Shown here: in pieces, positions 13,133 through 22,489 of the stretch | How the letters are laid out: each line of letters starts with the position of its first letter | Position numbering within the stretch: position 1 is the stretch's first letter | From: CAJXVY01 sp965657575 | Lineage (GTDB): Bacteria > Actinomycetota > Actinomycetes > Actinomycetales > Microbacteriaceae | DNA length: 64,000 bases | Assembly (NCBI GenBank): GCA_965657575.1 | Contig: CBFHOK010000004.1 | Location: forward strand, 35,948-99,947 | Reading direction: 5' to 3' | The notes under the pieces: model-generated | What the model was told of the DNA's origin: nothing | What the model saw: only the letters and a program-made list of their open reading frames with translations | Databases searched by the model: none | Made by a program: the position numbers and the translations under genes

Positions 13133-15802
13133 ATGGCTAACAGTTTCGATGCGAAACAAAAACTAAATGTTGGCGGCAAAGAGTACAGCTACTTTGATAT
13201 CACGAAGGCAAGCGTCAAAAAGCTTCCGTACAGCCTAAGTATCTTGCTAGAAAACCTTCTACGAACAGAAGACGGCAAGAACATCACCAAGGAGCACATC
13301 CAAAAACTGGCCAACTGGGACGCCAAGGCTGAACCCAGCGAGGAAATCCAGTTCACACCTGCCAGGGTGATTATGCAGGACTTCACGGGTGTTCCGTGTG
13401 TAGTCGATCTTGCAACAATGCGTGAAGCGGTTGCCGAGCTTGGCGGGGACCCGCAAAAGATTAATCCTCTAGCACCTGCCGAGATGGTTATCGATCACTC
13501 CGTGGTGATTGACGTTTCTGGAACAGCCGATGCCGCTGAGCGCAACGTTGAGTATGAATACCAGCGAAACGGTGAGAGGTACCAGTTCCTAAGATGGGGC
13601 CAGGGTGCATTCCAAGATTTCAAAGTGGTTCCGCCAGGGACTGGAATTGTCCACCAGGTGAATATTGAGTATTTGGCCAGAACCGTGATGGCACGGGAAG
13701 TAAACGGTGAGTTAACTGCCTATCCAGACAGCTGTGTTGGTACTGATTCACACACCACCATGGTCAATGGTCTTGGTGTTTTGGGCTGGGGCGTAGGTGG
13801 TATCGAAGCAGAGGCTGCCATGCTTGGTCAGCCTGTTTCAATGCTGATTCCTCGAGTCGTTGGCTTTAAGTTGACTGGAAACATTCCCGTTGGAGCTACT
13901 GCAACAGATGTTGTGCTTACAATCACCGAGATGCTTCGCAAGCACGGTGTTGTGGGCAAGTTCGTTGAGTTCTATGGTGAGGGTGTGGCAAGTGTGCCAC
14001 TCGCAAACCGAGCCACTATCGGAAACATGTCACCGGAGTTTGGCTCAACCGTTGCTATCTTCCCAATCGATGAGGTGACACTTGATTACCTGAGATTGAC
14101 AGGCAGAGATGCTGAACAGGTAGCGCTAGTTGAGCAGTACACGAAGGCGCAGGGACTGTGGCACGATCCAACAACGGAAGCTGAATACAGCGAATATCTT
14201 GAATTGGATCTGTCAACCGTTGTTCCGTCAATCGCTGGCCCCAAGCGTCCTCAAGACAGAATTGAGCTTGATAAGGCGAAGCAGAGTTTTGAAAAGGACC
14301 TCACCAACTACTCTGCAATGGCCTCAAATCCGGCACTAGTCAAGGGCAAAGAATTTGCAGTCGATAACGGCTACGTTTCAATTGCCAGCATCACCTCCTG
14401 CACCAACACCTCGAACCCATCGGTAATGATGGCAGCTGGTTTGCTTGCAAAAAAGGCGGTCGAAAAGGGCCTAACCTCAAAGCCTTGGGTCAAGACCTCA
14501 CTTGCTCCTGGTAGCAAGGTGGTTACCGACTACTACAACAAGAGCGGGCTCACGAACTATCTGGACCAGTTGGGCTTTCAGTTAGTTGGCTATGGCTGCA
14601 CGACCTGCATTGGAAACAGTGGTCCGCTGGACCCTGCAATCAGTGAAGCCATTCAAGAGAATGACTTGGCGGTTACGAGTGTTTTGAGTGGTAACAGAAA
14701 CTTCGAGGGTCGAATCAATCCCGATGTGAAAATGAATTACCTTGCGTCTCCGCCGCTAGTCATTGCTTACGCATTGGCTGGAACAATGGACTTCGATTTT
14801 GAGAACGATGCTCTGGGTACTGACGGCGAGGGCAATGAGATCTACTTGAGAGATATCTGGCCAACACCAGACGAGGTTCAGCAAACCATCGATAGCTCAA
14901 TCAGTAGTGACATGTTCACGCATGAATACGCTTCTGTTTTCGACGGCGACGAGCGTTGGAGATCTTTGCCAACTCCAGAGGGAGACACCTTCACCTGGGA
15001 TGACAACTCAACATATGTAAAAAAGCCTCCTTATTTTGAAGGCATGAGCATGCAGCCTGAGAAGGTTAGTGATGTGACTGGAGCTAGAGTGCTTGCAAAG
15101 CTTGGAGACAGTGTGACTACAGACCACATCTCTCCTGCTGGCACAATCAAGCTTGACAGCCCTGCTGGAAAATATCTGACCGATAAAGGCGTATCCAGGG
15201 TTGATTTCAATAGTTACGGTTCACGTCGAGGAAACCACGAGGTAATGATTCGAGGAACCTTTGCCAATATCCGTCTACGCAATCAGTTACTGAATGATGT
15301 CGAAGGTGGTTACACACGTGATTTCACATCAGAGGCCGGCGAGCAAAGCTTCATCTTCGATGCGAGCGAGAATTACAAGGCACAGGGAACTCCACTGGTG
15401 ATCCTTGCAGGAAAAGAGTACGGTTCAGGCTCGTCTAGAGACTGGGCAGCAAAGGGGACAAGCCTGCTTGGCGTAAAGGTGGTTATAGCTGAAAGCTTTG
15501 AGCGCATTCACCGAAGCAACCTAATCGGGATGGGTGTGTTACCACTTCAGTTCCCAGAGGGTGAGACTGCTGAGTCACTCGGACTTGATGGCACTGAGGT
15601 GTTTGATGTCACTGGTATCGAAAAGCTAAATGATGGGGTGACTCCAAAGACGGTAAAGGTTGTGGCTACACCGAGTGCACATTCAAACAAAACAGATGCC
15701 GTTGAGTTCGAAGCAAAAGTCCGAATTGATACCCCCGGTGAGGCGGATTACTTCAGAAATGGCGGCATTTTGCAATATGTTCTCAGAAGTTTGGTTGCTT
15801 AG
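13133..15802 (+). CDS. acnA: Aconitate hydratase
   Basis: TCA-cycle aconitase, citrate to isocitrate, of the bacterial AcnA/IRP1 class; 889 residues. The [4Fe-4S] cluster ligands are Cys423 (SITSCTNTSNPS), Cys489 and Cys492 (GYGCTTCIGNSGPL). Substrate-binding blocks GTDSHTTMVNGLGVLGWGVG and YGSRRGNHEVM (swivel domain), and AGKEYGSGSSRDWAAKG near residue 760, are intact. ATG start with AAGGAG. A 30-nt gap follows DUF3159; probably transcribed separately or by read-through. Confidence 0.97.
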   Translation: MANSFDAKQKLNVGGKEYSYFDITKASVKKLPYSLSILLENLLRTEDGKNITKEHIQKLANWDAKAEPSEEIQFTPARVIMQDFTGVPCVVDLATMREAVAELGGDPQKINPLAPAEMVIDHSVVIDVSGTADAAERNVEYEYQRNGERYQFLRWGQGAFQDFKVVPPGTGIVHQVNIEYLARTVMAREVNGELTAYPDSCVGTDSHTTMVNGLGVLGWGVGGIEAEAAMLGQPVSMLIPRVVGFKLTGNIPVGATATDVVLTITEMLRKHGVVGKFVEFYGEGVASVPLANRATIGNMSPEFGSTVAIFPIDEVTLDYLRLTGRDAEQVALVEQYTKAQGLWHDPTTEAEYSEYLELDLSTVVPSIAGPKRPQDRIELDKAKQSFEKDLTNYSAMASNPALVKGKEFAVDNGYVSIASITSCTNTSNPSVMMAAGLLAKKAVEKGLTSKPWVKTSLAPGSKVVTDYYNKSGLTNYLDQLGFQLVGYGCTTCIGNSGPLDPAISEAIQENDLAVTSVLSGNRNFEGRINPDVKMNYLASPPLVIAYALAGTMDFDFENDALGTDGEGNEIYLRDIWPTPDEVQQTIDSSISSDMFTHEYASVFDGDERWRSLPTPEGDTFTWDDNSTYVKKPPYFEGMSMQPEKVSDVTGARVLAKLGDSVTTDHISPAGTIKLDSPAGKYLTDKGVSRVDFNSYGSRRGNHEVMIRGTFANIRLRNQLLNDVEGGYTRDFTSEAGEQSFIFDASENYKAQGTPLVILAGKEYGSGSSRDWAAKGTSLLGVKVVIAESFERIHRSNLIGMGVLPLQFPEGETAESLGLDGTEVFDVTGIEKLNDGVTPKTVKVVATPSAHSNKTDAVEFEAKVRIDTPGEADYFRNGGILQYVLRSLVA

Positions 15803-15837
15803 GAAATAGCAAGCCGAACTGGTTTGTTTGAATTCTC

Positions 15838-17778
15838 ATGTTGCTTGATGGAATCAAATCGCCAGCTGATTTGAAGAGCCTTGATAAAGCTGAGCTAGTC
15901 GAACTTGCCGAGGAGATAAGAGCTCAACTCATTGAGTTGGTTAGTGCTTCGGGTGGTCACTTGGGCCCAAATCTTGGTGTTGTTGAAACTACAATTGCCT
16001 TGCACAGGGTATTTGACTCGCCGAAAGATAGCATCATTTTCGACACTGGCCACCAAAGCTACGTGCATAAAATGCTGACCGGTCGAGCTGACCTGAAAAA
16101 CCTTCGCGAAAAGGATGGCGTAGCTGGATATCCCCAGCGTTCTGAAAGTGTTCATGACATCGTCGAGAACTCTCACGCCTCAACCGCCATCAGTTGGGCT
16201 GACGGTATTTCTCGCGCGCAGGCCGCGAAAGGTGAGCACGATAAACATGTTGTTGCCGTAATAGGCGATGGGGCCCTGACTGGGGGCATGGCTTGGGAGG
16301 CGCTAAATAACATCAGTGATGACAACGATCGCTCGCTTGTAATCGTAGTAAATGACAACGGTCGAAGCTACGCTCCCACGATCGGTGGTTTTGCCAAGCA
16401 CCTCAATAGCATTCGGACCGAGAAATGGTACAAACGCCTCCATAGATTTTCAAGAAGAAGCTTTTCCAGACTGGGTCTCTTTGGGAAGTTAGTTTTTTCT
16501 GCTGCTGAGGGAGCTGGTAAGGGTTGGATAAATACTTTTGCTCCAAAAGGAATTTTTCCCAATCTTGACATAAAGTACATCGGGCCAATCGATGGCCATG
16601 ATCTCGATGCCATGGAGACCGCTCTAAAGCAGGCGAAGCACTACAACGCTCCGGTAATCGTGCACGCCATCACTCAGAAGGGTAAGGGTTACGACCCAGC
16701 TGTCTTAGACGAAGCGGACCAATTCCACGCAGTCGGTCAAATTAACCCGGAGACAGGTCTTCCCGTAAAGAAGAGCAATGGTGCCAGTTGGACATCAGTG
16801 TTTAGAGATGAAGTGGCCGAAATAGCGGCAGAGAATCAAAACGTCGTTGGCATAACAGCTGCTATGAAAATTCCAGTCGGACTTGACAAGTTTGCGGAGC
16901 GTTTTCCAGAGCGAGTTTTTGATGTCGGGATAGCCGAACAGCATGCAACGACCAGTGCTGCAGGCATGGCATACGGGGGACTTCATCCGGTAGTTGCAAT
17001 CTACTCCACCTTTGTAAACAGAGCCTTCGATCAATTACTAATGGATGTTGCTCTGCACAAAGCAGGGGTCACCTTCGTGCTTGATCGAAGTGGCGTGACA
17101 GGACCAGACGGTGCAAGCCATCATGGAATGTGGGACTTGGCGCTATTGCAGGTTGTTCCAAACATAGCCATTGCTGCACCTAGGGATGCATCAAGCCTGA
17201 GAGAACAGCTACGAGAGGCAGTTGCTATCGATGACGGGCCCACTGTCATTAGATTTCCTAAAGGGAACGCAGTAGAGGAGATTCCAAGCCTGGATAGAAC
17301 GCAGGATGGAGTGGACATTCTTGCGCGGTCTGCTTCAAAGGATGTTCTCATTGTCGCGGTAGGGGCGATGGTCCCATTGGCAATGGAGGTTCACAACATG
17401 CTGGCAGCACAGGGAATTGGCTCGACAGTCATTGACCCACGTTGGGTAATACCGGTCAAGCAAAGTATCGTCGAGGAGTCCAAAGAGCATCGACTGGTTG
17501 TGACCATTGAAGACGGGATTCGAGTTGGGGGAGTTGGTACCAGAATTCGCCAGCAAATGAGAGCTGCCGATATCGAAACTGGACTTCAGGAAATTGGCCT
17601 GCCTGATGAATTTTTGGAACATGCCTCAAGAGACGAAATCATGGAGAGAGTGGGACTGACTCCAAAGGCTATTGCTCGAGATATAACTGCGCAGGTGCTG
17701 GGTGCAAAGGTTCCAAAAGCCAGGCCGCTAGAGGACTCATCACAGCAGATCAGCGATAAGCGGGAGTATGAGACTTGA
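15838..17778 (+). CDS. dxs: 1-deoxy-D-xylulose-5-phosphate synthase
   Basis: Thiamine-diphosphate enzyme that condenses pyruvate and glyceraldehyde 3-phosphate to DXP, the entry step of the MEP isoprenoid pathway. 646 residues. TPP-binding motif GDGALTGGMAWEALNN (about 143), N-terminal HQSYVHKMLTGR, catalytic EQHATTSAAGMA (Glu about 366), and SGVTGPDGASHHGMWDL. The aconitase - Dxs - RNase D - DUF3000 order matches other Actinobacteria. No Shine-Dalgarno is obvious close to the ATG. The 3' end overlaps the convergent RNase D gene by 39 nt. Confidence 0.97.
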   Translation: MLLDGIKSPADLKSLDKAELVELAEEIRAQLIELVSASGGHLGPNLGVVETTIALHRVFDSPKDSIIFDTGHQSYVHKMLTGRADLKNLREKDGVAGYPQRSESVHDIVENSHASTAISWADGISRAQAAKGEHDKHVVAVIGDGALTGGMAWEALNNISDDNDRSLVIVVNDNGRSYAPTIGGFAKHLNSIRTEKWYKRLHRFSRRSFSRLGLFGKLVFSAAEGAGKGWINTFAPKGIFPNLDIKYIGPIDGHDLDAMETALKQAKHYNAPVIVHAITQKGKGYDPAVLDEADQFHAVGQINPETGLPVKKSNGASWTSVFRDEVAEIAAENQNVVGITAAMKIPVGLDKFAERFPERVFDVGIAEQHATTSAAGMAYGGLHPVVAIYSTFVNRAFDQLLMDVALHKAGVTFVLDRSGVTGPDGASHHGMWDLALLQVVPNIAIAAPRDASSLREQLREAVAIDDGPTVIRFPKGNAVEEIPSLDRTQDGVDILARSASKDVLIVAVGAMVPLAMEVHNMLAAQGIGSTVIDPRWVIPVKQSIVEESKEHRLVVTIEDGIRVGGVGTRIRQQMRAADIETGLQEIGLPDEFLEHASRDEIMERVGLTPKAIARDITAQVLGAKVPKARPLEDSSQQISDKREYET

Positions 17779-18882
17779 TTGCCATTCCCGAGCTTGATTT
17801 GATCTGAAGAACTCTTCCAGCTGATCGGCAGGTAACTCTTTCCAAAGAGCCGCCCTTATCAAGGCTGGTGACATAAGGTTCTCGACCGGCATTGAGAGTT
17901 CTGCGCTTGTAATAGCAAGTCTTTCCTTGAGTTTTTTGTATCTGGCATCAACCTCAGGCTTCAGCTTTTGCCAATTCTTGTGATGCGGAATCGGGTCGGT
18001 TGACTTTTCCCTAAGCGGCGGCATTTCGGTGCTCTCCGCAGATTTGTATGCCTCAAATAACTCTGTGTAAATCTTGGGCAGTAATCTCCCGTGAAATGCC
18101 TTGTCTTTTCTCATTTCTGGAATCGATTTGTATTCCTGGGAGGCTGCGTGAGCTAAAGACCTGTCGCTCACAACCCTTCCTGGCGCAATATCGTTTTCTG
18201 AGGCGAATTTATCTCTTGCCCACCACATCTCTCTGAGCCTTGCAAGTTGAATGGGTTTGGTTAGGTTATGAATTCCAGTTGTTCGGCGCCAGGGATTGGG
18301 ACCCTGCTCTTTGGGTTTAAACCGAAGCAAATGCTCAAATTCTTGGGCTGCCATATCAAGCCTGTCGAGTTCCGTTATCTTTCCTAGAAGAATGTCTCGA
18401 AGCTGATGGAGATGGTAAACATCTTGGGCTGCGTATTCGAGCATTTCATTGCTCAGCGGTCTAGTCGACCAATCAGCTGCTGAGTGCTCTTTTTTCAGTT
18501 CAAAGCCCAATATCTCGCTTACCAGTGATGCCAAACCAAATTTTTCAAAGCCAGCAAGCTTGGATGCTAGTTCAGTGTCGAATATTGACTTTGGATATAG
18601 CCCTAATGCATTCAGGCACGGCAGATCCTGAGTGGCGCTATGTAGAATCCACTCCTTGCTATTCAGCGTGGCAGCGAGTTGCTGAACAGCTTGTTCTGAC
18701 AAACCCGTGGGGTCGACTAGGAATGCGGTGCTGTTGGCAATTAGCTGAACAAGGTATGCATCTTGACCATACTTGAATCCGCTTGCTCGCTCAGCGTCAA
18801 TGCCAATTACTTCCGCCTGATCCAATTCTTGGGTTACCGTTGAAATCAGGCTGTCACCATCAACCAGTAGAAAACTATTCAA
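17740..18882 (-). CDS. rnd: Ribonuclease D family protein with HRDC domain
   Basis: 380-residue 3'-5' exoribonuclease of the DEDDy type. Exo I IGIDAERASG (about 29-38), Exo II HSATQDLPCL (about 81), Exo III with the Tyr YAAQDVYHL (about 170), then an HRDC domain around 215-290 and a basic C-terminal region. Role inferred from family: tRNA 3'-end or stable RNA processing. TTG start overlapping the upstream DUF3000 stop by 4 nt, so the two are probably translated together. Confidence 0.92.
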   Translation of the reverse strand: MNSFLLVDGDSLISTVTQELDQAEVIGIDAERASGFKYGQDAYLVQLIANSTAFLVDPTGLSEQAVQQLAATLNSKEWILHSATQDLPCLNALGLYPKSIFDTELASKLAGFEKFGLASLVSEILGFELKKEHSAADWSTRPLSNEMLEYAAQDVYHLHQLRDILLGKITELDRLDMAAQEFEHLLRFKPKEQGPNPWRRTTGIHNLTKPIQLARLREMWWARDKFASENDIAPGRVVSDRSLAHAASQEYKSIPEMRKDKAFHGRLLPKIYTELFEAYKSAESTEMPPLREKSTDPIPHHKNWQKLKPEVDARYKKLKERLAITSAELSMPVENLMSPALIRAALWKELPADQLEEFFRSNQAREWQSSLILPLIADLL

Positions 18883-19445
18883 ATGTGGACAACCTTATTA
18901 TCAACTGGCGGGAGGCCACTAATCAGAGCAAGTAGCTCTTGAAAGGCTTGGACATGAGTGCTGAAATCATCACCTTCGGGCGCCCAGCTGGCCCTGATTT
19001 CTATCTCCGCGTGCTGAGGTTGAGAAGTTAGGCTTCCGTGACCGGTGGAAAGAATCCTTGTGGTGGTTCCTGCTTCGCTGTGAAATTCCGAACCGCTGGC
19101 CGCCAATGAGTCCATTAGCCAGTTCCAGGGAAGTTCATCAACCAGTGGATCCTTACCCATGTCGATTTCTACCGGTGATTTCGCATAGAGAATAATTCGA
19201 AACTGACTATTCCAACCCTCCGGGTAGTTGCTGTCTTTGCAAATAACTAATCTCCCGACTCCTCGGTCAGCATCAGAGTGATCTGCATGAACTACGGTGG
19301 CGGATATCGCAATTGCTTCCTCGGCGATGCCCTTAGGAGCGGCTATTTGCTCAAGAAGAATCTCAGCTCTTTCTTGCACCTCGCTAATGCCAGAAATACG
19401 GTTTAGGAAGTCCTCAGACAATTCTTTAGCAAGATCTAGTTTCAC
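18879..19445 (-). CDS. DUF3000 family protein
   Basis: 188-residue soluble actinobacterial protein of unknown function, family DUF3000 (Rv2680 relatives). The family core is visible as LVICKDSNYPEGWNSQFRI (about 85), DELPWNWLMDSL (about 122) and EIEIRASWAP (about 147). It is regularly encoded next to the RNase D gene, as here. GTG start without Shine-Dalgarno, preceded by TAGCCT at 6 nt. Confidence 0.88.
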   Translation of the reverse strand: MKLDLAKELSEDFLNRISGISEVQERAEILLEQIAAPKGIAEEAIAISATVVHADHSDADRGVGRLVICKDSNYPEGWNSQFRIILYAKSPVEIDMGKDPLVDELPWNWLMDSLAASGSEFHSEAGTTTRILSTGHGSLTSQPQHAEIEIRASWAPEGDDFSTHVQAFQELLALISGLPPVDNKVVHI

Positions 19446-19451
19446 TCAGTC

Positions 19452-19457
19452 AGGCTA
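19452..19457 (-). promoter_or_regulatory. Putative leaderless -10 of the DUF3000-rnd pair
   Basis: Minus-strand TAGCCT, 6 nt (GACTGA), then GTG. No Shine-Dalgarno. No convincing -35. Confidence 0.42.
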
Positions 19458-19477
19458 GTTTTAGGCCAAATGGATAA

Positions 19478-20017
19478 CTAACTGCCACGCCCAAATATTG
19501 AAATGTACCTACCGTAATAGGTGGTTGTCTGGAGCTTTATAAGGTTGGGAATGTCCAACACCTTCGAATCAAACTCAATCCGATCATGGTGAATCACAAT
19601 CTGATCGATTAGACAAAGCCCGAAAAGCTCTCTCGAGATGCTGAGCCCCGTCTCATAAAGTATTTTTCTGTTTGCAAGCATGTCTGTGAAACGAGAGTCA
19701 CTTAGTTGGAACCTATCTGCCTGAAGCCAAGATGCGGCATCGGGTCTGGTGGTGAGTAGCACCAGCGGCTTGCTTGGTTGTTTGTATTTTTCTAACTCTG
19801 CAGTCTTGCCACTAGTCACGATGATTTCAGAGCGATCTCTGAGAGCAACCAGGAGTTCTCTATCGTGCTCGCCTCCAAGCGAGGACGAGTTTCCCTCTCT
19901 TGAGAATCCAAATTGTTCTTCGTGAACCAAGGATAAAACTCTGGGTTCAAGTATTGAGAGCAGCTTTTCTAGGTCAGTTATTTCCAAGCTCCCTGGTGAG
20001 ACGTTTAATTCTTGCAA
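19478..20017 (-). CDS. RibD C-terminal-like reductase (short)
   Basis: 179 residues resembling the RibD C-terminal/dihydrofolate-reductase-like domain of actinobacterial pyrimidine-reductase proteins. The recognisable parts are the SSLGGEHDRELLVALRDRSE block (about 45-64), an IIVTSGKTAELEKY segment matching the RibD GxxTxxxExY region, and LYETGLSISRELFGLCLIDQI where RibD has EGGPxL. The usual N-terminal strand with a substrate Asp and the GG pair are weak or missing, so activity and substrate are open. TTG start 6 nt after AGGGG, inside the 3' end of sufE (44-nt overlap). Confidence 0.62.
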   Translation of the reverse strand: MQELNVSPGSLEITDLEKLLSILEPRVLSLVHEEQFGFSREGNSSSLGGEHDRELLVALRDRSEIIVTSGKTAELEKYKQPSKPLVLLTTRPDAASWLQADRFQLSDSRFTDMLANRKILYETGLSISRELFGLCLIDQIVIHHDRIEFDSKVLDIPNLIKLQTTTYYGRYISIFGRGS

Positions 20018-20384
20018 TCATTCCCCTGATTCCGCGCATTCGCAACGGTGAGATCAGATGAGCAATTCCGAGTTGGTCCGGAAAATTCTCATCAAAACCC
20101 AAAACTTCTTGGACGGTTTTGCCGTTGAGTGCCGAGTGTAAAACAGATGCAAATCCGCGTGTGGTCGGAGCCTCTCGGGGAGCGTCAAAATGGAGCACGA
20201 CGTTGTTTTGGTCTAGCTCAACTGCTAGGTATACCGGGGATTGGCATTCCTCAACCCGCTCGAAATCGAAGCCTGCATGCTCTGTTGGAGGTTCTGGCAA
20301 AGCCTCGGAATACTCCAGCAGCATGTTCAATCTCTCTGATTCGGGAATCAAAGTGAAGTTGTCAATGACTTCTTGTTTACTCAA
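19974..20384 (-). CDS. sufE: SufE family Fe-S assembly protein
   Basis: 136-residue SufE-like sulfur-acceptor protein. The conserved sulfur-carrying Cys is in RVEECQSPVYL (about residue 46), with the family DFERVEE context and the C-terminal basic helix. SufE accepts persulfide from SufS in Fe-S cluster building. Start: TTG 20384, whose TTGA overlaps the stop of the upstream rhodanese gene and which has GGAGAGG about 6 nt before it; a longer frame exists but would run into the rhodanese gene. In Actinobacteria SufE and a rhodanese-type sulfurtransferase are often adjacent. Confidence 0.88.
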   Translation of the reverse strand: MSKQEVIDNFTLIPESERLNMLLEYSEALPEPPTEHAGFDFERVEECQSPVYLAVELDQNNVVLHFDAPREAPTTRGFASVLHSALNGKTVQEVLGFDENFPDQLGIAHLISPLRMRGIRGMIARIKRLTRELGNN

Positions 20385-21268
20385 GCTGCCTCTCCAGGTT
20401 GATCTCCCTTGACCACTGGTACTCCAACGAGGTTGCCCCACTCTGTCCAGCTACCGTCGTAGTTTCTTACGTTTTTCACACCCAACAGGTAACTAAGAAC
20501 AAACCAGGTGTGGCTGCTTCGTTCTCCGATGCGGCAGTATGCAATGAAATCATCTGATGGGTCAAAGGAGGTGTTCTCGAAATAAAGTTTCTCTAGTTCT
20601 TCTCTCGACCTAAAACTCTCATCCTCATTGGCTGCAGATGACCATGGAATGTTTACTGCTGTTGGTATGTGTCCACCAACGGTTGCGCCTTCGTTAGGAA
20701 AATCTGCCATGTGCAGGCGCTCGCCGGTGTACTCGGGGTTGCTTCTTACGTCAATCAGGGGCTTTCCAAGATTTGCAAGCACCTCATCTCTGAACGCACG
20801 AATTTTAGTGTCTTGCCTTGGGACCACCGGGTAGGAAGATGGCTTCACAGATGGGAGATCTCTGGTGAGATCCCTTTCCTCTGATATCCATTTGTTCCTT
20901 CCGCCATCCATGATCCGAACATCCTCGTGTCCAAACAGTTTAAATACCCAAAAAGCATAAGTGGCCCACCAATTGGACCTATCTCCATAGATAACCACAG
21001 TGTTTTCTCGATCAATGCCTTTTGATTGCATCAAATCAGCGAATTGCTGAGGTTCCAAATAATCGCGCCTCAGCGGGTGATTAAGTTCTGTGTGCCAGTC
21101 AAGCTTGATTGCCGTGCGGATGTGCCCTGTGTCGTAAAGCAGGATATCTTCATTGCTTTCGACTAGTCGCAAATTCGGGTTGTCCAGGTTGTTGGAAACC
21201 CAGTCTGTGGAAACAATCGCCTCTGGATGCGCATAGCCTTGAATCTTGTTGTCGTTGTCTAAATTCAT
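20381..21268 (-). CDS. Tandem-rhodanese sulfurtransferase (thiosulfate/3-mercaptopyruvate type)
   Basis: 295 residues with two rhodanese domains. The N-terminal one is structural (VSTDWVSNNLDNPNLRLVES, then YDTGHIRTAIKLDW). The C-terminal one holds the active-site loop CRIGERS with the persulfide Cys (about 245). The pattern CRxGxR resembles thiosulfate sulfurtransferases (CysA type of Actinobacteria) more than mercaptopyruvate-specific CG(S/T)GVT loops. No signal peptide, so cytoplasmic. Coupled to sufE by a 4-nt overlap, which suggests sulfur supply to Fe-S or thio-modification pathways. Confidence 0.9.
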   Translation of the reverse strand: MNLDNDNKIQGYAHPEAIVSTDWVSNNLDNPNLRLVESNEDILLYDTGHIRTAIKLDWHTELNHPLRRDYLEPQQFADLMQSKGIDRENTVVIYGDRSNWWATYAFWVFKLFGHEDVRIMDGGRNKWISEERDLTRDLPSVKPSSYPVVPRQDTKIRAFRDEVLANLGKPLIDVRSNPEYTGERLHMADFPNEGATVGGHIPTAVNIPWSSAANEDESFRSREELEKLYFENTSFDPSDDFIAYCRIGERSSHTWFVLSYLLGVKNVRNYDGSWTEWGNLVGVPVVKGDQPGEAA

Positions 21269-21317
21269 TTCTGTTCCATCCTAAGTCGCTAGACTTTTGA
21301 AAGTTCGAAGGTAACTA

Positions 21318-22319
21318 ATGCAACAATTCTCCCATCCAGGGCGTTCCCTGGTTGAAATATCTCCATCTGTTTCCGCAGATACGCTGTTGGCAGATTTAGT
21401 GCCACCTCCTGAATTTGAAAAAGCACGTTTTTCCACCTACGTTCCAGATAAAGAATTTCCATCTCAATCGCAAGCTGTAGACGCCTGCAAAGAGTTTCTG
21501 GGTACCAAGAGGAAACTCTTTGCTAGAAAAGAATTAGTTCCCGGTATCTATTTAGACGGTGGATTTGGAGTTGGAAAGACTCACTTACTGGCAAGTATCT
21601 ACCACCAACACCCTGGCAAGAAACTCTTCGGCGCATTTTTAGACATGACCGCAATAACCGGTTATCTCGGGTTTGCAGAGATGGCCAAGAGACTGTCTTC
21701 GTACGACCTTATTTGTATTGATGAGTTTGAGTTGGACGACCCGGGCGACACAATGATCATGTCCCGCCTGTTGAAGGAGTTGTCAAACGCTGGTGTCAGA
21801 TTTGCTGCTACTAGCAACACACCTCCAAATGCATTGGGTGAGGGCAGGTTTGCCGCTGCTGACTTCAAAAGAGAGATCCAAGGCCTAGGGGAGAGGTTCA
21901 AGATTGTAAGTGTCGATGGTCAGGACTACAGGCACAGAGACATCGAATCTCACAGTGAGGTATTTTCTGAAGATGAACTTATGGAGATGGTCTCTGAAGG
22001 CATCACCGTTGACGAATTCACCGAATTTCTAAAACACCTTTCAACCCTTCACCCCACCAAATTTCGATATCTTCTAAAGAATTCAAAAGGCATTATTTTC
22101 AACAATGTCTCCAAGCTAGTAAGTCAGGTGGATGCCCTAAGACTGGTGAGCTTTATCGATAGAGCCTATGAGCAACAGGTGCCAATCAGAGCCAGTGGAG
22201 CCGTTCCGCTGACCGATGTATTTACTGAGGACATGATTGCCGGTGGTTACAAAAAGAAGTACCTTCGATGCGTTTCTAGAGCCTCCGCTCTTAGTTCAAG
22301 ACCGTTTCCTGAGAAATAA
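21318..22319 (+). CDS. zapE: Cell division protein ZapE (AFG1-like ATPase)
   Basis: 333-residue P-loop ATPase of the ZapE/AFG1 family, linked in E. coli to Z-ring constriction. Walker A GGFGVGKTHLL (about 84-94), Walker B YDLICIDEFELDDPGD (about 129-144), and sensor region RFAATSNTPP. ATG with GAAGG as Shine-Dalgarno; a TAGACT (21290-21295) could be its -10. Divergent from the rhodanese gene with a 49-bp gap. Confidence 0.92.
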   Translation: MQQFSHPGRSLVEISPSVSADTLLADLVPPPEFEKARFSTYVPDKEFPSQSQAVDACKEFLGTKRKLFARKELVPGIYLDGGFGVGKTHLLASIYHQHPGKKLFGAFLDMTAITGYLGFAEMAKRLSSYDLICIDEFELDDPGDTMIMSRLLKELSNAGVRFAATSNTPPNALGEGRFAAADFKREIQGLGERFKIVSVDGQDYRHRDIESHSEVFSEDELMEMVSEGITVDEFTEFLKHLSTLHPTKFRYLLKNSKGIIFNNVSKLVSQVDALRLVSFIDRAYEQQVPIRASGAVPLTDVFTEDMIAGGYKKKYLRCVSRASALSSRPFPEK

Positions 22320-22399
22320 ACACGGCGAAGCCGCTTAACACCGCGCGCTGTGTAACCTGCCAATCACGTTTCACAGGCAACTAGGTTAAGCAGGAACTT

Positions 22400-22415
22400 T
22401 TAACATTTCTGAAAC
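22400..22415 (+). promoter_or_regulatory. Possible GlnR-like half-site pair upstream of amtB
   Basis: TTAAC-N6-GAAAC matches the actinobacterial GlnR pattern gTnAC-N6-GaAAC except for the first base. It is 75 bp before the amtB start, in a 170-bp spacer that otherwise shows no clear motif. Only one pair is seen, so the call is weak. Confidence 0.25.
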
Positions 22416-22489
22416 AATCCAAGCGAATGGTTGTAACACCGAGGGACGACTCTTAAGCCACGAGAAATATTCTTGGAAAGGAAATTCTT

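Noticed and set aside
20385..20441. Longer N-terminus for SufE
   Set aside because: It would lie entirely within the rhodanese gene and is not SufE-like; TTG 20384 has a Shine-Dalgarno and stop/start coupling.
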